This document shows positions 54,658 through 62,808 of a stretch of 64,000 bases of DNA, in pieces (within the stretch, counting starts at the first letter, position 1; the number at the start of each line of letters is the position of its first letter). The DNA lies in contig NZ_CP157278.1 in NCBI RefSeq assembly GCF_040026395.1, forward strand, positions 62,001-126,000. Reading direction: 5' to 3'. This DNA is from Pedobacter lusitanus (GTDB lineage Bacteria; Bacteroidota; Bacteroidia; Sphingobacteriales; Sphingobacteriaceae). A model generated the notes under the pieces. It was not told the origin of the DNA, did not search any database, and was given only the letters and a program-made list of their open reading frames with translations. A program made the position numbers and the translations under genes.

Positions 54658-55737
54658 TTATTTTATAACTTCTTGCAGTTTTTTTAGTAATTCTTCTCCT
54701 CTAAGATTTACGCCTATAATCTTTCCATTTGGATCAATAAGGAAATTTGAGGGGATACCACGTATACCAAATTGTTTAGCTGCCTCATTCTCTTTTTTAA
54801 GATCAGAAACCTGAATCCATGAAAGATGATCGTCATTTATTGCCTTGAGCCATTTTTCTTTGTTATTATCTATAGAAACAGAAAAAATATTGAATCCTTT
54901 GTCTTTAAACTGGTTGTAAGCTTTTAGTATGTTTGGATTTTCTGCACGACATGGTCCGCACCAGCTGGCCCAGAAATCAAGTAACACATATTTACCTTTA
55001 AAGGAAGATATACTGACAAGGTTGCCTGATTCATCAGGTTGAGAAAATTCCATTATTGGTTGACCTATGCTGCTTTTTTTCTTGACAGCGATCATTGCAT
55101 TTAGCTTTGTTCCAAAAACTGATTTTTGAACAGATGAGTCAAGACTTTTAAATAGCTCATCCAGAGTTTCAGCATTATTTTTGTATTCCATGTCTTGAAT
55201 TTGGTATACACTCACAAAACTTTTAGGATTTTGTTTTATAAACGCTTTGACTGCAGATTCCGTTTGTTGATCTAAGACTTCATACGCTTTTTCTATAGAA
55301 ATTATTTTAGTACTGTCTTTAGCTGCTGCTGCAGCTTTGTAGTCAGAAAAAAGCTTTTTTTTCTGTAAATTAAGGGCCATATTTTGAGCGTTTAATTTAT
55401 TATATTCTGTCTGTGCGGTATTGCCGGTAATTATAGATTCATCATATGAGTCTGCTTTTCCTTCAATACTAGTAATGCCATTTTTATCGACAAAAAGGGA
55501 AAGATAAATGTGTGGTTTTGATTTTGTGTATAGGTGAACCATAATTGGTTCTGTTGTCTGTCCGGTAAATTTAAATCTGTCATTTTTGATTTGAGCGGAA
55601 TCATTTTCTATGTAAATCCATTCGTCTTTCAATCCCTCAAGATGTCCCGAAATGGTATAAGTGTTTTTTTCTTGTTGTGCAGATGCATTAATTGTTAAAG
55701 CAAATAATGCTAAAAGGATGGTGCTTTTTAATTTCAT
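54658..55737 (-). CDS. TlpA/ResA-like thioredoxin-fold protein with DUF4369
   Basis: 359 aa with a signal peptide ending INASAQ. The N-terminal DUF4369 beta domain (about 28-125, YTISGHLEGLKDEWIYIEND) is followed by a helical linker and a C-terminal thioredoxin domain with LLDFWASWCGPCRAENPN, redox pair C260 and C263, and a cis-Pro in GIRGIPSNFLID. It acts as a periplasmic disulfide reductase in cytochrome maturation or oxidative stress. It is 91 bp upstream of the GH18 gene on the same strand and probably separately expressed. Confidence 0.9.
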   Translation of the reverse strand: MKLKSTILLALFALTINASAQQEKNTYTISGHLEGLKDEWIYIENDSAQIKNDRFKFTGQTTEPIMVHLYTKSKPHIYLSLFVDKNGITSIEGKADSYDESIITGNTAQTEYNKLNAQNMALNLQKKKLFSDYKAAAAAKDSTKIISIEKAYEVLDQQTESAVKAFIKQNPKSFVSVYQIQDMEYKNNAETLDELFKSLDSSVQKSVFGTKLNAMIAVKKKSSIGQPIMEFSQPDESGNLVSISSFKGKYVLLDFWASWCGPCRAENPNILKAYNQFKDKGFNIFSVSIDNNKEKWLKAINDDHLSWIQVSDLKKENEAAKQFGIRGIPSNFLIDPNGKIIGVNLRGEELLKKLQEVIK

Positions 55738-55897
55738 GTTTATATTTTAAATTGATGTATGTATTAATTAGAGTTACTAACGTGGGTTCTTTTCCTGCGC
55801 TAATGCAAGGAATACCTCCCTGTGTATTTTATTCTACTTATTTAAGTTAAGTGCCTTGAAACGGCTAAATCCCTCAAATTATTTGAAAATAAATATG

Positions 55898-56734
55898 TTA
55901 AAAATTTTTTTTGAGCCTAAATAAGAAACCTTTTATACTGCTATTACCGGGATCAACCATCCTTCTCAAAGTAAATAAAGGATAGTTACGGTCACGTCTG
56001 GTAGAAAGTATAAAAGAGGCTTTGAGATGATGTTTTTTTAGCTCAGGCAGCTGTTCAGCGTTGATTACACCGTAAGGAAAAGCGAGATACCCTACACTTT
56101 TACCAATTATATTTTCTAATTCTTTTGCTGGTCCATCTATCTGATCATTCCAGTCATTATCAGTAAAATCGGCGAAATTTTTATGCGTACGTGTGTGATT
56201 TTCAATGGCATGACCATGATCTGAAAGCTCCTTTATCTGATTTCTGTTTAACGACTTACGTTTACCAATCATGCTGGTTATAATAAAGAATACCCCTTTG
56301 AAATTATATTTCGTCAATTCTCTGGCCGCAACTGTATAATGTTCCTTATGAGCATCGTCAAAAGTGATCATGATGGGGTTCTCTGGCAGCTTTCTCCCAA
56401 AAAGCAGATAATTGTAAAGCTCATCTGGCAAAATAGTGTGATAGCCACTATCGGCTAGCAATTTTATATGTTCTGAGAATTTTTCAGGAGAAATAATATC
56501 ATTTAAGGATCGTTTTGAATCTGTCTTCTTTAATTTTCGAATTTGATGATAACAAAGAATTGGAATTTGTTTTTTTCTGATAATTTCGGGGGCAGAAGAG
56601 CCATGTGGCCGAATAATATGGATGAATACCTTTTCATCGGGCTTTTCTGATATTTCGTTTTCCAGAGGGTTTTGGTTGCAAGCGTATGATAACAATGCAA
56701 ATAGTACACATATTGTCAATTGATAGTGCTTCAT
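55898..56734 (-). CDS. Polysaccharide deacetylase (NodB-type) lipoprotein
   Basis: 278 aa from ATG 56734, which gives a clean lipoprotein signal (MKHYQLTICVLFALLSYAC); the TTG at 56761 is weaker. The NodB domain covers about 90-260. Its metal and catalytic Asp pair lies in NPIMITFDDAHKEHY, the two His in HAIENHTRTHKNF, and VGYLAFPYG is motif 3. It removes N-acetyl groups from poly-GlcNAc or peptidoglycan-type glycans. An exact TCACAT-N4-ATGTGA site lies 139 bp upstream. Confidence 0.88.
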   Translation of the reverse strand: MKHYQLTICVLFALLSYACNQNPLENEISEKPDEKVFIHIIRPHGSSAPEIIRKKQIPILCYHQIRKLKKTDSKRSLNDIISPEKFSEHIKLLADSGYHTILPDELYNYLLFGRKLPENPIMITFDDAHKEHYTVAARELTKYNFKGVFFIITSMIGKRKSLNRNQIKELSDHGHAIENHTRTHKNFADFTDNDWNDQIDGPAKELENIIGKSVGYLAFPYGVINAEQLPELKKHHLKASFILSTRRDRNYPLFTLRRMVDPGNSSIKGFLFRLKKNF

Positions 56735-56872
56735 GTTTAATAAGGGTATAATGAATAGCAACCCCTTGAAATTTTTTAAATCAATTAACTGTGGCTTACT
56801 AAATTGTTGAACAGGATGTTAAACCTTTATCAAAATTAATGGCTTCCAGATCATGTAAACGAAAATTCATAA

Positions 56873-56888
56873 TCACATGTTGATGTGA
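56873..56888. promoter_or_regulatory. TCACAT-N4-ATGTGA palindrome, site 1
   Basis: Exact 6-bp arms with a GTTG spacer, 139 bp upstream of the deacetylase gene. It is the first of four identical-arm sites in this part of the window. Confidence 0.65.
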
Positions 56889-56929
56889 AATCATTCAAAA
56901 AAATGTGGGCGTAAACTTCAATTAGAAGA

Positions 56930-56953
56930 AAAGGCGCAATTTCTTGCGCCTTT
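56930..56953 (-). terminator. Terminator of the M57 peptidase gene, identical to the tRNA-Lys terminator
   Basis: AAAGGCGCAA-tttc-TTGCGCCTTT lies 55 bases after the stop at 57008. The 26-bp sequence from 56928 to 56953 is identical to that at 5912-5937. A second weaker stem (CCGGAT/ATCCGG) lies between it and the stop. Confidence 0.85.
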
Positions 56954-57007
56954 GTGAAACTATTTGATTACGCCGGATGATGACTTATAATCCGGGGGAT
57001 TATAAAA

Positions 57008-58141
57008 TTATAAGGCACTAAGTGAAGCTAACAGTACTTGAGGTTGATTGACTGTTCCGTCTTCGTATAATGTCTTCTTTAAGAAAGCTTTTTGTGCATC
57101 AGAACCATATAGGCTAAGTAATGCGATTTTGTCATAAGTACTTAATCCAGTCTGACCTACTGAGTGAGAAAGCATTATGGATTCAGGATCAGCTTTTGTT
57201 GGAGTTCCATAAATATGAGAAGCGAGCTCATCGTTCACACCATAACGAAAATAATCAAGCATAGTTTTCAAGTATGTTTTACCCTGATCTTCATTTCTGG
57301 ATTCAATCAGATTGGCAATCTCTGAGTTAACTTCATCTTTAGTGCTACAACCTTGGCTGTCAGGTTGTATATTCTGTTGAAGAATTGTTGTTAACTGATC
57401 AGTTGTCATGTTATCATTTATTGCTCCAGGTATAAAGCTCAGTAACCTATTATAATAATCAGTATGCCTCAAGCCGATTGCATGGCCTAATTCGTGAATA
57501 ATAATTACTTTCAATTGTGTTGGGGTTTTTGATGCAATTGCATTTGGATTATTGGTGATGGTAATTATACTGCCAGGGGTTCCAAGGACATTAGGGAATG
57601 CACCGTCCTGCCCTAATATAGTCCCGCCTGCCAACTCACATGGGGTCTTTCCTGCGCTAAGGTCCGATGAATTTATGGTGATATCACTTACCGAAGGATC
57701 TGTAGACAATTTAAATGAGAGTTTTAAGCGAACATCATTATAATCTTGTAATGCAGCAATAACTGCCGTCTTGAGTGCAGGATTGTTTGTAGGATCATCA
57801 ATATAGACATTCAATACTCTGGTGGGGCCGGGAATAGAGACAGAAAATATTGATTGATACTGTTCCGTTTTTGGGCTTCCTGATTTTGGAAGTGTTTGAC
57901 TGTCAAGATAAGATCTTGATAAGAAAATATCATTTTCAACCAAGTATCCAGTACCCTTTTTACGTACTGTGAATGGGTTGTAGCCTAATGAGGCAATTTT
58001 ATTCAGGTCATTTAATATGGCATTGTGATTACTGCCCGTAGTGACCTGATCTGTAATTTTATCATTTTTTTTACTGCATGACATTAACAGTACTGTTAGG
58101 ATGGCTACCTTGATGATAGCAATTGTTTTTTGGTTTTTCAT
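57008..58141 (-). CDS. M57-type zinc metallopeptidase lipoprotein
   Basis: 377 aa with lipobox VLLMSC. The zinc motif HELGHAIGLRH gives ligands H216, H220 and H226 with catalytic E217, the HExxHxxGxxH metzincin pattern of the dual-action HEIGH (M57) peptidases. A Met-turn candidate lies in PESIMLSHSVG. It is probably a secreted or surface protease. An extended palindrome, TATCACAT-N4-ATGTGATA, is 60 bp upstream, and a strong terminator lies downstream. Confidence 0.88.
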   Translation of the reverse strand: MKNQKTIAIIKVAILTVLLMSCSKKNDKITDQVTTGSNHNAILNDLNKIASLGYNPFTVRKKGTGYLVENDIFLSRSYLDSQTLPKSGSPKTEQYQSIFSVSIPGPTRVLNVYIDDPTNNPALKTAVIAALQDYNDVRLKLSFKLSTDPSVSDITINSSDLSAGKTPCELAGGTILGQDGAFPNVLGTPGSIITITNNPNAIASKTPTQLKVIIIHELGHAIGLRHTDYYNRLLSFIPGAINDNMTTDQLTTILQQNIQPDSQGCSTKDEVNSEIANLIESRNEDQGKTYLKTMLDYFRYGVNDELASHIYGTPTKADPESIMLSHSVGQTGLSTYDKIALLSLYGSDAQKAFLKKTLYEDGTVNQPQVLLASLSAL

Positions 58142-58200
58142 ATAATTTAGTTTGATTATTCTAATATGAAAATATTTTTATAGGTGTTGTGTTTTTTGAT

Positions 58201-58220
58201 TATCACATAATGATGTGATA
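58201..58220. promoter_or_regulatory. TCACAT-N4-ATGTGA palindrome, site 2 (extended to 20 bp)
   Basis: TATCACAT-AATG-ATGTGATA is the longest of the four sites, 60 bp upstream of the M57 peptidase start on the minus strand. The rest of 58142-58456 contains no gene. Confidence 0.7.
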
Positions 58221-58456
58221 ATGAGTGTGTTGTTGTGGGCAGGAGATGGGGCATTATGAAAAAAGCGTGCTCTCATTTACTCTCATTACCACAGGCTTTA
58301 CCTATCTGACCGGATTATTTGACACGCAGTTTTTGATTCTGGAACAAGAAAATCTTAATTTATGTTAAGATTGCTTATTAACATAGATTATAACTGATGG
58401 AAATGATCTGTGCTAATTTTGCTTAATAATTATTTGTGATCAAAAACAAGATAAAA

Positions 58457-59443
58457 ATGAAAGCAATCATCTTAAACAAAAATGGGGGACCAGAGGTTTT
58501 AACCATTCATGAAATAACAGAACCTGAAACCACAAACGGAGCCGTAAAAATAAAGATCAAAGCGTTTGGATTAAACAAATTGGAATCCTATGTAAGACAG
58601 GGAATTATAGAGGCTACTGCTATACCTGCTGTTTTGGGTATAGAGGCTGTAGGTGAGGTAGTTGAAGATAAATCCGGCAGGTTTGAAATTGGTCAGAAGG
58701 TAATTACAGTAATGGGTGGATTAGGTATGACCCGTCAGGGCAGTTATGCCGAATACGTTGTTTCTCCTGTTGAGAACGTCCTGGCTATTAACAGTAATAT
58801 TTCTTACGAGGAGCTTGCAGCTATACCTGAATCATTTGGTACCATCGCAATTGCATTAGATAAGGTATTAAAAATTCGTGCCGGAGAAATACTGTTGATA
58901 AAAGGGGGGACAAGTGCTGCTGGTGCTGCTGCAATACTTTATGCCAAGCTAAAAGGGCTTAAAGTCATTGCGACCACAAGAAACGTCAATAAGTTTTTAC
59001 GCCTGAAAGAACTTGGCGCTGATTATATGATCATTGACAATGGAAATGTTTCTGAAGAAGTGCGCAAAATTGTTCCTGATGGTGTGCACAAAGCATTGGA
59101 CGTTGTTGGTGGTGATAAAGGGATACTGGATACTGTTGCTGCGGTAAGACCATTTGGAGAAGTAACAGTTATCGGTCTGTTAGGTGGGCCCCCAATTATT
59201 CCGGATTTAAACTTAATGACTCAATTGGGGCAATCAGTAAAAATAAGTTTCTCGCAAAGTGGTTTATTAGGTAATCCAGCTTACCCATTGCAAGAAAGTC
59301 CATTAAGTCTTATCGCCGAGCACATTGCTTCAGGAAAGATGATTTCCATCAGAACTGCAACATTCAGATTCGACGAAATTGCCGATGCCCACAAATTAAT
59401 GGACAGCAATAAAACCAATGGTAAAATAGTCATTATTGTATAA
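58457..59443 (+). CDS. MDR-family NAD(P)H:quinone oxidoreductase-like dehydrogenase
   Basis: 328 aa from ATG 58457; an upstream GTG adds 7 residues. It has a GroES-like N-terminal half (FGLNKLESYVRQG, IPAVLGIEAVGEV) and a Rossmann half with LLIKGGTSAAGAAAILYAKL as nucleotide-binding motif. The structural zinc cysteines are absent, as in zeta-crystallin-type quinone reductases. It is co-oriented with the SnoaL-like gene, starting 22 bp before it. Confidence 0.88.
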   Translation: MKAIILNKNGGPEVLTIHEITEPETTNGAVKIKIKAFGLNKLESYVRQGIIEATAIPAVLGIEAVGEVVEDKSGRFEIGQKVITVMGGLGMTRQGSYAEYVVSPVENVLAINSNISYEELAAIPESFGTIAIALDKVLKIRAGEILLIKGGTSAAGAAAILYAKLKGLKVIATTRNVNKFLRLKELGADYMIIDNGNVSEEVRKIVPDGVHKALDVVGGDKGILDTVAAVRPFGEVTVIGLLGGPPIIPDLNLMTQLGQSVKISFSQSGLLGNPAYPLQESPLSLIAEHIASGKMISIRTATFRFDEIADAHKLMDSNKTNGKIVIIV

Positions 59444-59465
59444 CACATCATTTAAAAAGAACATC

Positions 59466-59951
59466 ATGAAAAAATCATTCTTACTACTTAGTTTAAGTCT
59501 TTTAATATCAATCAATTTTGCTAGTGCTCAATATCAAAAGAAAGAGCAATTAAATAAAAAAGGCGCAAAAATGGAAACAGAGAAAACAGCAATTGAGAAA
59601 CTGTTTTTTGATTATCAGGATGCTTTGAACACTTCAAACGTGAATAAAGTATTATCATTATATACTAAAGACGGCGTATTTATGCCAACCGGAGGGCCTT
59701 CAGCTATTGGCCGGGAACAAGTAAAGGGATCTTATGAATTTGTATTCAAAGCTATTGAGTTAAAATTGAAATTTCAGATTGATGAGATTGTAATCATAGA
59801 TGAAAAATATGCATTTGCCAGAACGATTTCAAGAGGTACACAAGTGCTCCGAGAGACCGGTGTTAAGGAACCTGAAGAAGGCAGAGAATTATTTATTTTA
59901 CAGAAAGAGGATGGCCAATGGAAGATAGCAAGATACATCTTTAATAAATGA
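59466..59951 (+). CDS. Exported SnoaL/DUF4440-like protein
   Basis: 161 aa from ATG 59466; the signal peptide MKKSFLLLSLSLLISINFASAQ decides the start. The mature part is an NTF2-like cone (AIEKLFFDYQDALNTSNVNKVLSLYTKDGVFMP, GREQVKGSYEFVF, LFILQKEDGQWKIARYIFNK), the SgcJ/EcaC type. Such folds bind small ligands; the reaction is unknown. It forms a pair with the dehydrogenase 22 bp upstream. Confidence 0.82.
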   Translation: MKKSFLLLSLSLLISINFASAQYQKKEQLNKKGAKMETEKTAIEKLFFDYQDALNTSNVNKVLSLYTKDGVFMPTGGPSAIGREQVKGSYEFVFKAIELKLKFQIDEIVIIDEKYAFARTISRGTQVLRETGVKEPEEGRELFILQKEDGQWKIARYIFNK

Positions 59952-60019
59952 GATAGAGAAATTGTGTACTGCTGGGCAGTATCCAGAAAACTGTGTAAAT
60001 GAAATTTGGGGTTAGGGTA

Positions 60020-60871
60020 TTAGACCTTAACCCTTACATCAAAAATAGCAATAAACTGATTAATAATCACAGGCCAGTTATGAATTGGCATTGTCCACTT
60101 CTTGGTTGCTTCCATTAAGGATAGATATACTGATTTTTTAACAGCCTCATCGGTAGGGAACGACATTTTGTTCTTGGTGTACTTTCTGATCTTTCCATTC
60201 AAATTCTCAATTAAGTTAGTGGTATAAATGATTTTTCGGATCTCTAATGGAAACTCAAAGGATGCGGTAAGGTCATCCCAATTCACTCTCCAACTTCGGA
60301 CTGCATTAGGATATTTGATTCCCCATTTTTGTTCAAAAGTAGCTAATTCAGCTTCAGCAGCCTGTTTGTTCGGTGCGGAGTATACTGGCTTCATATCTTG
60401 TGTAAAAGACTTTTTATCTTTCCATACCACATATTTGCAGGCATTACGAATTTGATGAACTACACGGATTTGTGTAGTGGCCTCTGGAAATAAGGAGCGG
60501 ATTGTTTGGGTAAAACCACCCAGATTATCCGTACAAGTAATCAAAATATCCTATACTCCTCTAGACTGCAAATCGGTTAATACGCTCATCCAAAAGGCAC
60601 AGCTCTCATTCTTACCCAGCCACAGTCCTAATACTTCTTTACGTCCCTCGATGTTAAGTCCAACAGCCAGATAGATAGTTTTATTAATGACTTTGTTGTT
60701 TTCTCTTACCTTAAAAACAATTCCGTCCATCCACACAATCATATATAGCGGTTATGGTGGAGATTGTGGAGGGAGGTAAGCGAAAATCGTATAGTTCACG
60801 CAGTTCCTCCTCAATATCCGCATTGGACATCCCTTTGGCATATAAGGAAACAACTAATCTGTTCTTTTTTT
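60020..60871 (-). pseudogene. IS256-family transposase remnant
   Basis: From the 5' side (about 60871) the remnant reads KNRLVVSLYAKGMSNADIEE, with ...STISTIT, then an internal deletion and frameshift. VWMDGIVFKVRENNKV..., with the conserved DGI, follows. A TAG interrupts the frame at about 60548-60553, after which it continues as [13 protein letters not shown], with [19 protein letters not shown] at the end. At least the first 100 residues are gone and no inverted ends are visible, so it is immobile. Confidence 0.88.
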
Positions 60872-60874
60872 AAA

Positions 60875-61147
60875 TTATTTACGTAAAGTTAAACTCGCTT
60901 CGCCTGATCGGATTATATTACTAAGTAATGCACCATCTGAACTTGTCGAATCAACTGAAATTTCAAATTTAACAGTTTGAGTCCCATCATATGAACTAGG
61001 GAAAATAATAGACCCATTCGTTGGAATACTCTCTTTCCTTTTGTCAGTTAGACTAAATGAATTATAATAAACACCATTAATAAAGATATCAACGCCACCT
61101 CTAGCTGCTGGATTATTGCTTCCGTTAGGCAACGTCACATTAAGCAC
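60875..61147 (-). pseudogene. C-terminal fragment of a secreted beta-rich protein
   Basis: 90 codons (GTG start at 61147 or continuing from a TGA just before). It is strand-rich (GGVDIFINGVYYNSFSL, GTQTVKFEISVDSTSSDG) and stops in ASLTLRK, right at the IS256 remnant. The family is not recognised. The absence of a signal peptide and the upstream stop suggest a truncated gene. Confidence 0.4.
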
Positions 61148-61251
61148 CGCAGAAGTTATTCAATTTCCAAGAGGGTACTGGAAAGTGCAGAATAGCCTTA
61201 CAAACGTTTTCAATCAATAGATTCCATGTTGAATTCGCAACACGCTATTAA

Positions 61252-61267
61252 TCACATCTTTATGTGA
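61252..61267. promoter_or_regulatory. TCACAT-N4-ATGTGA palindrome, site 3
   Basis: Exact arms with a CTTT spacer, 70 bp upstream of the papain-type peptidase start. The surrounding 61148-61337 has no gene. Confidence 0.7.
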
Positions 61268-61337
61268 TAATTGTTTGTTTTTTTTAACTTCCTTTTTATC
61301 TACTTTTAAAAAAACAACAACTTAAAACCAATTAATT

Positions 61338-62366
61338 ATGAAAAACACAAACAAATTTAAATTCGCATCCCTCTTCAGTATGTTACTGATTCTCTTCTGC
61401 TTTTACTCTTGTAAAAAGAACACTGCACAAGACTCTCCTAAACCTAAACAAGGTAATTCTAATGACATTACCAGCCAGAAATCTTTCTTTTCAGGTTTTA
61501 TCGCAACCCCAAAAGAAATCCTGGATAAATTACCAAAACTAAATGGAGATAAAATTGCAATTACAGAATCTATTTTCCCTACTACTTTCTCGTTAAGAAC
61601 ACCACCAATTCAAAATCAGGGACAAACAGGAACCTGTGTAGCGTGGGCTACTACATACTGTGCATGGTCAATAGAAAATTTATACAGATCAAAAAATACT
61701 GTTTATAACACCGGGGTAAACGTATTTAGTCCTGGCTTTATCTATAATCAGTTGTCAGCAAATTGTAATACGGGTATATCGACAGCAAGTGCTTTGGAGG
61801 CCCTTAAAAATCAAGGCGCGTGTACCTACCAGACACTTCCATTCAGCACAGACTGCAGCAATAATGTTACTCCGCTCCAAAGAGATAGTGCAAGGTTACA
61901 TCGGATAGCAAATGTCGACTATTATGTAATTGATAAAGCAACCAGACAAAACACAGCATTACTAAAGATGTTGATTTATCAAAAACATCCAATTATTTTC
62001 GCTACAGCTGCAGATGACAATATGAATACTCAGCCTGTATGGAATAGATTTGGTTCACCTCGTTTCAGTTATGATGGTTTTTTAACCCCCGGCAATATTG
62101 GAAGAAATGTACCTGTAGGTCACCATGCGATGGCAATTATTGGTTATGATGATAATAGACATGCTTTTAAGGTACAGAACTCATGGGGTAGTGCGTGGGG
62201 TGATGCCGGGTTCCTGTGGATCGACTATGATTTCTTTGGCAGTGGACAATATCTAAATGCTGTGTTAACTTATAATAACCAATTCAATACGTACGGTAGC
62301 ACTTGGGGATTTACTGTTAATGATGTAATTACTGAAGCATATGTGATTTCTGACATCCCCCAATAG
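61338..62366 (+). CDS. Papain-family (C1A) cysteine peptidase lipoprotein
   Basis: 342 aa with lipobox CFYSC then KK. The mature region starts TTFSLRTPPIQNQGQTGTCV, where the oxyanion Gln precedes catalytic C100. His263 in VGHHAMAIIGYDD and N281 in VQNSWGSAWGDAGF complete the triad, and the extra GALKNQG... Cys pairs suggest disulfides. It looks catalytically intact, without a long inhibitory propeptide. The palindrome upstream groups it with the deacetylase, the M57 peptidase and the next gene. Confidence 0.9.
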   Translation: MKNTNKFKFASLFSMLLILFCFYSCKKNTAQDSPKPKQGNSNDITSQKSFFSGFIATPKEILDKLPKLNGDKIAITESIFPTTFSLRTPPIQNQGQTGTCVAWATTYCAWSIENLYRSKNTVYNTGVNVFSPGFIYNQLSANCNTGISTASALEALKNQGACTYQTLPFSTDCSNNVTPLQRDSARLHRIANVDYYVIDKATRQNTALLKMLIYQKHPIIFATAADDNMNTQPVWNRFGSPRFSYDGFLTPGNIGRNVPVGHHAMAIIGYDDNRHAFKVQNSWGSAWGDAGFLWIDYDFFGSGQYLNAVLTYNNQFNTYGSTWGFTVNDVITEAYVISDIPQ

Positions 62367-62429
62367 AGGAAGAATGTTTAAATAAAAAGGTGAGGGATTC
62401 CGTTTCAACAACATCCCCCAGATAAATAA

Positions 62430-62489
62430 AAAAAGGATGTCAGACCTTTTTGCAGTACCCCCAAAAGTCACACATTTTCTGGGGGTACT
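62430..62489 (+). terminator. Tandem hairpins after the papain-type gene
   Basis: AAAAAGG/CCTTTTT (62430-62451) fits an intrinsic terminator. A second hairpin follows, AGTACCCCCA (62454-62463) with TGGGGGTACT (62480-62489). The remaining DNA up to 62737 has no gene. Confidence 0.65.
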
Positions 62490-62737
62490 TTATATGATAA
62501 AGGAAAAAGTGTCACATTCTGGAGTAGCTATACAAATACCCTTCCATTGATATTCTTTAATATCCTCTTTAGTAAAACGGATCAATAAGAACTCAGTTGT
62601 AGTTTCTACAGAAAAAAACATGATCATCATTTAGTGTAAGCGGAAACAACAAATTATTTAAAGCTAAAAACCGGATAATTCCCGGCAGACCCGACATATA
62701 AACACTATGTAAATAGTTTATTTACAGACAGATATAT

Positions 62738-62753
62738 TCACATTTTTATGTGA
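62738..62753. promoter_or_regulatory. TCACAT-N4-ATGTGA palindrome, site 4
   Basis: Exact arms with a TTTT spacer, 55 bp upstream of the ATG at 62809. Confidence 0.7.
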
Positions 62754-62808
62754 CCGCTTTACAGAGTATAAATACCAGGCTTATATACATATTTGACTCC
62801 CATTAAAA

